NCBI RefSeq assembly: GCF_014066305.1
Contig: NW_023501097.1
Coordinates: 124,001-188,000, forward strand
Length of the DNA stretch: 64,000 bases
DNA from: Letharia columbiana
Lineage: Eukaryota > Ascomycota > Lecanoromycetes > Lecanorales > Parmeliaceae
Direction: 5' to 3'
Position numbers and translations under genes: made by a program
Shown: one piece after another, positions 1-11,050 of the stretch
How the letters are laid out: each line of letters opens with the position of its first letter
Position numbering within the stretch: the stretch's first letter is position 1
Notes under the pieces: generated by a model
Databases searched by the model: none
Told to the model about the DNA's origin: nothing
The model's input: only the letters and a program-made list of their open reading frames with translations

Positions 1-2525
1 ATTAACTATATAATTATATTATTAACTATACTATTATTATAAAGTCTCTTTAAAATCAAAAAATTATAATACTTACTACATCTTCTAGAGTCGAATAAAA
101 AAAAAAAATTTTTTACTTCTCGCTTTATACTTAGCCTATTAATTAATATCGAAAAAACTTCTTTTTAAGCGCTATAGAAAGTATTATCGACTTTATTATT
201 TCTAATTTATTTTAATAATAAGATTATATTTTATATAAATCTTAATATTAGTAAATTCGAGTTTAAGGCTATAATTTATTATATTAAAGAAGAGCTTATT
301 AATAATTATCTTAAACGCTCTTAAGTTTAATTAATCTTATTCTTAAGTCGTCTTTTTAAGAATATCAAAATAAGATATTAGTCTATAAAACTCGAAATCG
401 CTAGAATTATATAAATACTTTCGAAAAATAAGATATATAATTAAGTTAGCTTCGAAGATAGTAGTCTATATAAATTATAACTTCGCTCTCGAGATATTTA
501 AATAGATATTTTTATCTATATCTTTAATCGGCTAAAGTTAAATCTTTATCTTATTTAAGTATCGAAATTTATTTAGCGTTTTCGAAATCTCGAGTTTTAT
601 TATAAATTAAAAAGGGAATATATTATATTAGACGTCTTATTAAGACTTTTAAACTTCGCTATTATCGAAGTAATAGCTTTTAATTAAAATATTATTAAGA
701 AGTCTTGATACTTTATATAACTACGCTTATATCGCTATTACTCTTATAGAGCTAAAGTCTTAAAACTATATTAATAGATTCTCGATAATTATTAGAAGAA
801 TTTAGAATAATATAAGATCTTAAAAACTCTTAACTTTAATAATTAAGCCGGCGAGAATATCGCTTCTCTTTCTTTTTCTCAAGATAGCGACGATCTTATA
901 TAAAAAGTCGATATATTAATCGACGACTATACTTTTACGCCGAGTCGACTCTATATATTATCCTTTTATATATAAATCTTTTTCGAAGTTATCTTACTTT
1001 AATTAGTTCTATTATATTAAATTCGCTAAATACTATAAAAGTATATCTTATTAATATATATATACGTAGTCTTATACGCTAGCTATAAGAAGTATATTCG
1101 ATATTATTCTTAATACTAGCTCTATTAAATATCTCGATATCTATTATATAAATCTCTATAGCCTATTCTTATCTCGTCTATATTATTTTATATCTTAATA
1201 ATTAATTTTATTCTCGCTCTATTAATTTCTATTAAAGGCTATAACGTAATTATATTTATTATTAATAAATTTTCTAGAAGAATTATATTAATTTCTAATA
1301 AGTCGACTTTTACTATCGAGAATTAAATATATTATTTACTTCGATAACTTCGAAAGATTAATTAAGAATTATTAAAGTAAATTATTTTAAATTATAATCG
1401 TAAGTTTCTTAGTAAATTATAAAAGGCTCTTTTTATTAAGCTAGACGTTAAGTTATTATACTCAATTATCTATTATTTATAAATTAATAAATTTAATAAG
1501 CGTATTAATTAGACTATTAAGATCGCTATTTACTTTTAAATATCTACGCTTAATAATATTATAGTCTAATTAATTATAATTTTAGCTATTTAAATAAGCT
1601 ATAATAATATTATCTCTACTTCTTTAAGTAAATCTTTAAATAAAGTTTTCTATAATTTCTTATTAAATTAGTTATTAGATCTCGACGCCTATAAAAAGTA
1701 ATTAATATTAAAGAATATCGCTTATCTAAAAATATTAAATACTATTATCTTTATTTAGATAAATTTAAAGTTTTATTATAATTAATAATATTAGTCTTAG
1801 TTCTTTTATATAGATAATTATATATTTCTATAATTATATTATAATTATAATATTTTAACTACTTAGCTTATTAAAAGAAAATATAATTTATAATTTATTA
1901 ATTTTTTAAGATTCTCAAATAAGTTAAACGTTTTATTTATCGATTAGATATCTTTAATAATTAAAGAGTATACTCAATTTTTATTATAGTATAATTAAAG
2001 ATATATCTCAAATCTCTTAAATTGATTTATATACTCGACTATAGTCTCGCCTTAATAAGTTATCTTCTATCTTCGTTAAAGATAATATCGAGATTTTTAA
2101 ATTCTAGAAACTTAATTAACTTCTAAATAAGCGCGTTATCGCTAAAGAAAGAGATTTTATTATAAAATATCTTATTAAATAAAAAGAATATAGACTATAG
2201 TATAATAAGTAAATAAATATAAAGAATCTTCGATAATACTTAGAAATTAGTTTAGGACTATAAGAATAAGTATATCGATATTCGTAAGAATCGAGAAAGT
2301 ATCGTATCTCACGCCGTAAGAAACGATAACTCGACTTCTAAAAGAAGCTTTAAGGACCTTTTAGAAGTATCGAGAAAGTATTTATATTCGCCGTAAGAAA
2401 CGATAACGCCTCGACTTCTAAAAGAAGTTTAAGCTCTTAGAAGTATCGAGAAAGTATCGAATTCCACGCCGCTAAAAATCGACTCGACTTCTAAAAGAAA
2501 CTTCGAGATCTTATTTAGAAACGTC
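1..2525. repeat. RIP-mutated AT-rich island (degenerate repeat)
   Basis: The stretch is dominated by TA/AT-rich sequence. CpA and TpG dinucleotides are almost absent, while CpG (tcg, cga, gcg) is common. That is the signature of repeat-induced point mutation (CpA to TpA on both strands), not of CpG deamination or simple AT bias. No reading frame of useful length and no recognisable transposon domain survive. The island stops within about 25 bp of position 2525, where normal composition and URB1 coding sequence begin. It is most likely an old transposon or other repeat whose type can no longer be read; it may continue left of the window. Confidence 0.85.
2290..2525. repeat. Three tandem ~78-bp units inside the RIP island
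   Basis: Units start near 2290, 2369 and 2445 with the shared word atcgagaaagtat. Each then carries a cgccgtaagaaacgataac-like segment, the block tcgacttctaaaagaa, and a ttagaagt/ttagaaacg end. The units are diverged, with many differences of the transition type. This is the last repeated sequence before unique DNA, so it may be the end (for example subterminal repeats) of the element that was inactivated by RIP. Confidence 0.65.
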
Positions 2526-5500
2526 GGATCGCGACAAGAAAGCTATTTCTTGCTCAATCAAGTGTCGATAGTCTCTTTGCCTCCGTGGTTGCTGTGCTCG
2601 CCTTGCTCCTCAAAACTATTTCCAGCTTAATTGAGTTTCGAGAACATGGCAATCGCTTGTGCGCGACCGTTCTACATGACGATCAAATTAAGCTCTTTGA
2701 TAGAGGTCTCGGCACCCACAGAGCGAAAGATTTTCTCATTTCACCATGTCTGCAACTCTTGACCGAGGTTGTATCGTTTGATGGTGGTCATGCAGCCAGA
2801 ATAGTGTATCGCAAGCGAGAGATCACCTTCAAGCGCCTGGATGTCTTCTTGGGAATGCGGAAGGATATCCATTACGACAACGTCAGAGGCCCAAAAAAAA
2901 GATCGGTCCGGGAGACTGCGATTGGGTATCTGTTTGCTAATTTTGGACTGCAAAGCCCCACCGCAAAGATGAACATTATTGGCCAAGGGAAGGTTCTACG
3001 TGCTCTACTGGATGACATCGTGGAAGATTCATCTACCATCATTCTTGAGATACTAAAGGTACTCAGGCGGGATATTGCTATGGATGGTGCAATCTCCCAG
3101 ACGGCAAAGGGCCGAATCTTCAATCAGTGGACGCTTGGCCGGCTTGCTACACTCTACGGCTACAACGAGAGTAATCGTCTTCCCAAAGTTCATCAAGATA
3201 TCCAAAAATCCGTCCACGACTTCTTGGTCCTTCTTTGCACTTCGCCTGGCTGTGGCCTAGTAGAGAAGCAGACTGCAAGCAACGTTGGTGTCCACGCTGT
3301 TACAGCTGACAAGACTCTTGGAGGTCTTTCGAAGCCGTATGTCACAGACAGGGTAGATGATGAGAACCGACGTGCTATCAGAAACTCAAGGCTTGGACTG
3401 TTTCTGCAATCTCTTAGGCCCTATGCGAGTGTGCCACAATGTGATCTGATGCTCGCCGTCTTCCGACTTATGCCTGATATGATCCCTGGCTACTTCTCAA
3501 GCGGCAAATCCTTTTCTTTCGACCCAAAATTGACAATGACATGGATTGGCTACTCTTCGTTCTTACTTGCCGTAATTAGAATCCCCTTACCAGAGTCTCT
3601 CACACCCCTGAGTACCAATGACACTGTTCCCCCCTTGTACAGCAATATTATGGGGAGTATCATGCCAAACCCATGTACTCAGAAAGTGATGACTCGATGT
3701 CTCAATCAAAGTGTGAGCTTGGTGAAGTTCTTGACAATACAAATCCTGAATGCTGCATTCGAGAAGTTTGCGAGAGTGCTTCGAATATGCGAGGACGTTC
3801 AGCATTCCACGAACGACCCAAAGAACCGTTTGGCCTGGTGCCAAATTGTGTCAGAGCTACGCGATGACTTTTGTGGACGTGTTCCCGAATTGAAACATGT
3901 CATTACTCAGATTCGGAATTGTACCAAGGAAAGCACGATGCTGCGAGAAAGCACTACACGTCTAATCGCTTCGTACTACAAGGTCCTACCCCTGGTGGCA
4001 CTAGAAGAGAAATTCGATATATCCGCCACACTATCGACCGCCTTAATGGGCGTGGAGTCAGCAGACGAAAGCCACAAGGAAAGTGGCATGCGCCTGCTCG
4101 AACTTGGACATTTACTAGAGATCGCTCATCGCTCGCCCAACATGCATTGGTGGCACAAACCAGGTATGTAACGATAGAATTGTCACTGCCCCGTTTGCTA
4201 AGTCTTCATGGCAGAATTCATGAGGCTGTCCCCATTCACAATGCTGCTCAGACTCTATCTCAATCAGCTACGATTTGACACCAGATCTGAGCAAGTCAGG
4301 ACTCTGTTGAAGACTGTTATCAGGGGAAGTCAGATACTACGCTCGGATGCTTCTATGACATCTCTGGATAGTCTGGTACTCAGCCTACAAGATTTCGAGG
4401 ATTGGAAAGCATCCGGCCGAATGTTCGAATTCCTTGACCACTGCATTTTACATGTCGTGAGAAAGCCTGTCCACTACTATGACACACTCGCCGATCTTAT
4501 CGCCGCTGGGGAGCTTGATATCAACTCAAGAGATTGCCAGGTTGATCTGTTATTGATCACTATCATGGAACAATGGCACTTCCTGGTGAAAAGCACAGAT
4601 GCACCGACAGTCAAGTATGTGTCGAGATGGGTGGTTCGCTTTATCGAAGTGATGAATTTAGGAAATGGCCATGTCCAAAACCTACCCCTCCGTTGCGAGA
4701 CTACCAGACTTCTCTCACAAATTCGCGATCAGCTTAAAGCTGAAGTCCAAGACAGTACCTGCCGTGCGATTTTCGAGAAGGTCTTACATGAACGACCCGA
4801 GCTTGGAGACTTACCAGGAGTAGTCGCTGCAAATACCATTAGCGAGGCAGAACACATGTCAAGACCTGCAAGTCCCCCTCTGAATCGGCATCCAAATTCA
4901 CCTGGGTCAACTTTGCCGCCAGGACCACCGGAAGAGCACGAAGATCACCCCGGTTTGCATCAGTGGACTCGCCACGACGTCCAGGATGCCATCAGCGAAG
5001 GACACGTTAAAGGATTGATTCTCTGCCTCTGCTCGAAACACGTGGAGATTCGAAAGCAAGCTCTGATAGGTATTCGTGCCTTCATGATGAAGCTCAAGGT
5101 CGGTTGATTTACGTACTCTGCAATCGCCGCTAACGTATCTCCAGGTATCGGAATATAGTGAGTGGCAACAGACGTATATGCTTGTTGGAGAAATCGTCGA
5201 AACGGCAGAGAAGGTTATTGCTCACGGTTCTCTTGCGTATTATGCCGGAGTCCTCGCAGCAGACCTCTTTCTAGTGCTTGGTGACCCCTTGCATCTCATG
5301 TATGCAAAGGTCAACAAGTTTTTGAACAGAGGTCCCGAATGGGACGTGACAAAGCTGCCGTCATACTGGGTGGACAAAGTTCTGATGAACCCTCCAACGG
5401 ACGATGACGACCACCACAAAGAAGCCGAGTGGTTGCTTGATGGGCTCATTGACGGGCTTCGCACGTCCGCTGTAAGCCTTATAAACTGTAGCATGAGATG

Positions 5501-5857
5501 AATGAGCTAACAAGCCGGTAGGATATGGAAATATACCGAAAGTGCCACATATTTGAGCGGTTGCTGTCGTTCTCTGCATCGCCATCGCTGCCAGAGCCTT
5601 GCTTCCAGAAAATATTAGACCTGCTGTTTCGCTGCACGTGCGTCAAGGGGAGCTCGACGCTTATCACTCGTTGTGGTCTAATGAGCTGGATTTCCTCGCG
5701 CCTTGCTTCGCACGCTATCAACGATATGACGGGTGAAAGACTGAAAGGTTTGGCATCGAGGGCCTACGAGACGAGTGATCAGGCACGTGTTGATGACTGG
5801 ACTAATGGAACACTCATGTCTACCCTAGATAGTCTACGAATAACAAAGAGTCCATGA
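2519..5857 (+). CDS. URB1: URB1/Npa1 ribosome-biogenesis protein, N-terminus missing
   Basis: Exons are 2519-4163, 4215-5098, 5145-5471 and 5522-5857; the introns are 46-51 bp with GT-AG ends and GCTAAC-type branch sites. About 1042 codons remain from 2585. The Npa1 domain is at the start (LLLKTISSLIEF, LISPCLQLLTEVVSFDGG, then RKREITFKRLDVFL). The C-terminal region has HIFERLLSFSASPSLPE and STLITRCGLMSW, typical of Urb1. The protein acts in the nucleolus in early 60S pre-ribosome assembly. Similarity begins at about 2545 and family members carry roughly 110-120 further residues upstream. Here the frame runs back only to a stop at 2516-2518 inside the RIP island, with no ATG; the first in-frame ATG is 2855, inside the conserved domain. 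The gene is therefore truncated, or a lost 5' exon lies beyond the island. The rest is intact. Confidence 0.85.
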
Positions 5858-6401
5858 TAATTCTATAATGATGATGATTTGCAAATCGCAATTGTCAAAT
5901 TTCTTTGCCATAGTGAACGAGGCGAATGAAGACTCAGCCCTATATGAAACTTCACTTGCCTTCACGATCAACAAAGCTCACGAGTATCTTGCACATGACC
6001 ACCAACACATCTTTCCATAACCCTTCCCAACACACCATCTCCCTTGAGTCAGGTTTCTAAATATTTATTCTAGATATCCTCAAAGTCTAGTACCACCTGC
6101 CCCTCAATGTTTCGCAAGGCCCAATCCTTAACCCCACGCACCACTCAATAACACACCAAACGCCCATCTCCTTGTCAGCTTCCCTTGTGGAACCTTCAAC
6201 CAAAATAAGTACGCAGGTGCTCTGAGATTCGCGCCTAAATTTGTACTGACTGTTATGTGCTTCTGACGCAGCGAGTACCCCCCCTCACTTTACTAATTCA
6301 CTTAAGTTACAGACCGGCCCTCCCTAAAACCCCACCCGACCCTGTACCAGTTTGCAGCCGATGAGATCCTACCAAGACTCACATACTTCAGACGATCTAC
6401 G
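5858..6401. other. Spacer between URB1 and the eIF4E-binding-protein gene
   Basis: Contains the URB1 3' end and the 5' leader/promoter of the gene starting at 6402. It has a C-rich stretch (about 6000-6190) typical of fungal promoters. No open frame with protein-like composition was seen. Confidence 0.6.
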
Positions 6402-8702
6402 ATGTCACGGTCATATCCTCTTGAAGAGCTGCTGAAACTTCGCGAATCTGCGTTGGTACGCAAACCCTCGGGTTTGCCCCCAGTGGAGGAATGGATGGGG
6501 TAAGCCCACTTGCGGCGACAGCGAAATTGGAATCGCGGACTCACCGGTGCCCTAGGCCTATTCCTGAACCGCGTCAAGTCCAGAATCAAAATCAGAACCA
6601 GCGGAAATCGGTCAACAAAGGGACTAATGACGACGGTTTCTTCAAGGATGGCCCTACAAATCGCAGACCTTTGTTCGAGGCAAGAGCCAGATCAACAAAT
6701 GGTGCGTATGGCTTCTACAACGTTTCCAGTACAGTCAGGTTGATTTGATGATATCACAGTTCCCGAAGATATTGTCCTTGGACCTCCCAAAACAGCTTTT
6801 GCTTCTGCCTCCGGTGCAAGGAGCAACAGCAAAATATCAAACACCCCACAACGGTCAAGCTTTGCCAAACACGACGATCCTGCTGTCAAGGATGATCGCA
6901 CAACATTCAGAGACAGATATCCCAAAGATGGACAGAGTGTGGAAAGAGACGGAGAGAAACGTGACTCGAAATCGGGCGCAACCCAGAACCGACGAAGTGT
7001 CAAGGATGACAGCGATCTCTGGTCCAATGTCCGACAACAGAGAAATCCAGGCCATGACGATCACGAGCGTACGCATCAAAAGAATGGAGATCGGGAGTAT
7101 GACCGGGATAGAGAGGGTGGGCGTGAGCTTAGAGGGCAGAGAGGATTTGAGAACCATAGGCGAGATGCAGAAGCCGATGTTGACGGAGGCCATGCATTGC
7201 GGCGTACTGGACCTGCAAGAGGGCGCAATGAGCCCTCTTGGAATCGAGAGGAAGGTCGCAACCAAGATGGTGGCGCTGAAGATGCAGAAAATGCAAAGCC
7301 CCGGGATTGGAGGGACAAGGAGAGGAGAGGTGCTCGCGGGGCAGAGCGTGACTGGAATCGAGGTGGGAAAGTAGAGTTGGACCCTGAGTGGATGGACGAA
7401 CCGGAGCCGGAGATCAAGGAGCAGAAGCGGACCCAAGAGGACTTTGAGCGATGGAAAGAGCGAATGAAAGCGAGCAACGGTGCTGCGCAGGATACACCAT
7501 TGTTACCAGCGGAGCAACGGCCAAACCATGACCGGACTGTATCAAGTGCTGGTACCGGTGTCGCGAAAGCCAAAGCCGAGACACCACTGATTGTTGATCC
7601 AAGCTTCGATGGGTTCTTTGGGTTATGGGACAAGCCTAAAAAGGGTGAAGAGCTCCTGAGCAGTACCGCAGTGAATGGAGTGAAGCCGAATGTAGCGAAT
7701 ACAGCCGCTAAGGTGTCGAAGCCCTCAAAGTTCACTGGCTTCTTCGCCCCCAAGGCCGACCCAGAACCACCAAAAGAGCAGCCATCTCTTCCGCTGTTCG
7801 CACCTTCTAAAGACTCGTCTAACGAGGACAAGGAAGGATTCCAGCGGATTCTGAAACTCCTTGACCAGCAGCAAATACAGGGTGGCAATGCTGACACACC
7901 CCCTCGTGTCCAGGGTCAGCGAGATGTGCCAGCATCGCCTCCTGTTCATTCAAGAGGAGCAGGAGAGCGTAATGATCTCTACAGTCTTCTCGGGGCACGA
8001 TCTTCGCAGGAGAATGCCATGCCACCAACTAGAGACAGCGAGTTTTTACTCAGGCTCATGCAACAGCCACAACAGAACCGCCAAGACATCAATCAAGCAA
8101 ATATTGGTGGGCGCCGACCTGCTCAAGATACAGCACCAGGACTATCACCATTTTCCAACCTGATGATATCGCCACACGACCCACCACAGCAAACACCTTC
8201 TAATGGCTTCCCCTCAGGGTTCAATGGAGACGAGATGCAATCCCGGGACAAGCTGAATCCCACTTCTGGAGTAGAGCGAAGGGGACCCCCGCCCGGGATC
8301 TACGATCAACGTCAGTCTCCTGCAGGAGCTCCACAGCAATCAGGGTTCCCATCAGGCCTACAGCGGCCTCCAGGGCTTGAGCAACTGCCTCCCGGTTATG
8401 CTCAGCATCTTCTATCTCAGCGCCAAAATATGATCCCACCTCCTGGTTTCCAAGCCCCTGCGCGCGGTCAAAATGCATTTCCGCCAAGTCTGAATCCCGG
8501 CAATCCTAATGACAGACTCCAATATGGCATGCCGTCAAACAATCGAGGAATGCCGCCTCCTGGCTTCATGGGCATGAGCGCTCCGCCACCTGGCTTTCCT
8601 ACACCATTCAATCAAGAAGGCATGCCATTCGGAGGTTTCGGTGATGCAGCCGGTTTTGGACAAGGTGGGCAGGGGTTTATGCCTGGGCAGCAGCGAAGGT
8701 AG
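6402..8702 (+). CDS. Putative eIF4E-binding protein (4E-T-like)
   Basis: Three exons (6402-6499, 6556-6701, 6760-8702) give 728 aa. The ATG at 6402 opens MSRSYPLEELLKLRES; YPLEELL matches the eIF4E-binding consensus YxxxxL-phi. It is followed by PSGLPPVEEWMG, then a long low-complexity protein: an Arg/Asp/Glu-rich charged block (about residues 140-260), short hydrophobic islands (FDGFFGLWDKPK, FTGFFAPK, FQRILKLLDQQQ, FLLRLMQQ), and a Pro/Gly/Met-rich C-terminus with repeated PPPGF. This layout fits the 4E-T family, which tethers eIF4E to mRNA-repression complexes in P-bodies. Outside the motif the sequence is too biased to identify the family firmly; Eap1- or Caf20-like proteins are alternatives. 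Confidence 0.6.
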
Positions 8703-9866
8703 TACGAACAGAGTGGAAGATTGTATGATGATGGATGAGCGATGGTTACATATACCCAGGTTTGCTTGTGGTCTTGCTACAGCGGGCTTTGTCTATCGTC
8801 CTAGATCATTGCTGCAATGTCTTCAAAAGGCATCAACATGCTCCATCGAAAATTGGAGCAGTTACCGAGGGTCATCTCCGTCGAGCTAGAAGCCACTATT
8901 GATGAAGTGATAGTATCTTTCTGGTGTCCTGCTTTCTGATACTAATCGTTCCAGGCAACACAAAGTTGTGGCCCTGGGACTGCGGTGGGTTCCTCTAAGC
9001 CCAAAGTAGCTCAGACTTTCAACTAAAAATCCATCAATCTTACACACCACCATCTTGGAATTCTTCCGCGCCCTTGATGGGCCGAGGACTTCGAATGTCT
9101 CTCTCGAACTTTGAGACCTGCCATTCTATTCAAGTTCTAAACTACTCACGAAGACTGACTACCTCGCCAGCAAGGGGTGTCCTCTACCCTTATCAACAGC
9201 ACCCTATCCCAAATGCTAATACTCCAAGTCTCGATCCTCATACCTCTCTTGCCTGATCCCATGCCGAGAGCATGTGAGAAGGTTCATAACAACATGTCGC
9301 CCACGCACTGCTGTTTCATCATGCGCCATGTATCGCCATTGACCCGTGTGATCCGCCTTAGATATGCATCGATCCTTGTCCTTCTCGCTGGCTTGTCACG
9401 GTTCCAACCGTGTATGTGGCTCATTGACGATGTATCGTGAATGGGTCCTTTCAGGCCTTGATAGATGTCGGACTATTCAGGGGACAAGATTAAGAAGATA
9501 GTCAGGAGGTATTGGCTGATTACCTTTAAAGAAGTGATTTCGATTTTAGCAGGAGCTTCATGTGCTTCAGAAGGGCGGTATGAAAGGGTTAGAACCCTAT
9601 GAAATCTACCATATAAAAACAAACACAAGCTGTATTTGCGTAAAGACAAGAACAATATCGGCTTAGAACCAGCAGAATCTATCATTTTAATTCAAGCGCA
9701 AGCTTTGAAAGGGGATAGGTTATGTTTGCATTTGGGCCTGCAAATTCTGTCATTTCAGATCAAGAAGGAATTGAATTGATGTTAGAATGACAACATGATT
9801 AAGTTAGTAAATCGGGAGATCTGTTATTTCAGGTCTTGTCGTTTACAAATAGAGATTCCTATGATA
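8703..9866. other. Intergenic stretch, start of gene-poor island
   Basis: Holds the 3' flank of the eIF4E-binding-protein gene. Several short open frames have no protein-like composition, no splice logic and no recognisable domain. I see no gene here. Confidence 0.6.
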
Positions 9867-10590
9867 TTAGTGTTTAGCCAGCAGTTTGTACTTTTCGCGC
9901 TCTCGACGAATATAATCCGTCTCCTCTGGGGTGCAGTCCTCGTGCCGGCTCCCTCTCATCGCAGTGGTCAATTCTTGACCGGCCGCCAGCACAAGCGTTT
10001 TTCGGAAGGCCTGGTTCGGTGTAGCAAAGAGGGTCTTGTTTTGGTGCAAGACGGGGTGACTGAGGACTTCTCCATGAGCATATGGAGAGACAAGTCCATG
10101 GAGAACAATTTCGGGTACGGAGGGTTCCTCCATGCCAAAGCACTTTTCCTAACTAGCATAATATCCACGAATGGGAAAGGCTACTTGAATCACTTGAAAG
10201 TTCGATTCGTTAAAAGGCTTCATGAAGTCAGCCCTCAGATTGTAATGCGTAAATCTGGCCACCATCTTTGCTAAGGAAAACTAGGGCCAGTTTAATGTGA
10301 AGCACTTGAAGTACTCAGCCTCTGATACCTATCGCTCCTTATCTGTCGAAGGATCTTTCACGACAACTGTTGGATATTTATCGTAAGATGGTCGAAGCCT
10401 TGGTGCGAAATGACGCACGTCGTCAAACATGCGCTTGGCAACCCTTTTAATGAGATTGTTCGCCACAGCTGCTGGGTTATCGAAACGTTTCTTCTCGAAA
10501 AGGTTCACTTTTAGAACGTAGGCAAGATTAGGTTTCCGAGCGTCACCAATGGTGCACGCACATTTCTAGCTGCCACGACCACCGGCAGTC
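9867..10590 (-). pseudogene. Decayed gene with TAG stops (family as 15.6-17.4 kb)
   Basis: One minus-strand frame is protein-like throughout but carries three TAG codons, at 10566-10568, 10329-10331 and 10149-10151. Each is one C-to-T change from CAG. The middle one sits at an exon end (CAG|GTATCA becoming TAG|GTATCA) before a 48-bp intron (10281-10328) with GT...AG ends. Readable parts are GDARKPNLAYVLKVNLFEKK, KMVARFTHYNLRADFMKPFN and QAFRKTLVLAAGQELT, ending at the TAA at 9867. The K-VAR...NL..DFM.PFN segment aligns with KIVARYVNHNLVPDFMHPFN in the decayed gene at 15.6-17.4 kb, so the two are relatives. Function is not recognised. CAG to TAG is what RIP (CpA to TpA) would produce. Confidence 0.7.
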
Positions 10591-10980
10591 GAGGTATCTC
10601 TCGCGCATATAGTTCAGTAGGGATAGAAAGAAAACCTATGTACATTCAGAGCATACCTTGAACCAAAACTCTAGAGAATAAAAACCTAAGACAGAAGCTG
10701 GACAACTATACGGTAGTATACAAGTAAGTGCAAGTGAGATGAGATTATGTTCTATGCAATTATGAATGCTCTACAGCGAGGACAGGGTTCTCAAGTCTCT
10801 TTCTCGTATCTTATTGTTTTTTATCTTATATATATTATTAAGAAATTTTCAAAATTGGAAGCGGTTCTGTAGGTAAGAAATAAGAAAACTATTCACTACT
10901 TTCATTCTTACTGACTACGATTTAGTGTAGGCAAGTGATGACCAAAATCTTCGTGCATTATTTTATGACTAACATCCAAT
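10591..10980. other. Intergenic, moderately AT-rich
   Basis: Includes a short very AT-rich run (about 10800-10850). Nothing gene-like was seen upstream of the tRNA fragment. Confidence 0.5.
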
Positions 10981-11050
10981 TAGCGGTCATCACTTTCGGT
11001 TCTGATTGAATGAAGTTCCGAACGACCCCGGTTCGAATCCGGGCAGGACC
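10981..11050 (+). tRNA. 5'-truncated tRNA-Gln(CTG) fragment
   Basis: The 3' three quarters of a tRNA-Gln are perfectly preserved. The D-loop/D-stem 3' side is tagcggtcatcac. The anticodon stem ttcgg/ccgaa encloses loop ttctga..t (anticodon CTG), with an ~11-nt intron after position 37. The T-arm is ccccggttcgaatccgggc, the 3' acceptor strand is aggacc, and a T-rich run lies downstream. The expected 5' acceptor strand (ggtcct) and the 5' side of the D-stem are absent. The ~12 nt upstream (ctaacatccaat) do not pair with aggacc, and the A-box is incomplete. It is therefore a tRNA relic, not a functional gene. Confidence 0.75.

Noticed and set aside
9795..10274. Plus-strand open frame of 159 codons
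   Set aside because: It lies opposite the protein-like minus-strand pseudogene; its own sequence has no pattern, and the minus frame explains the openness.
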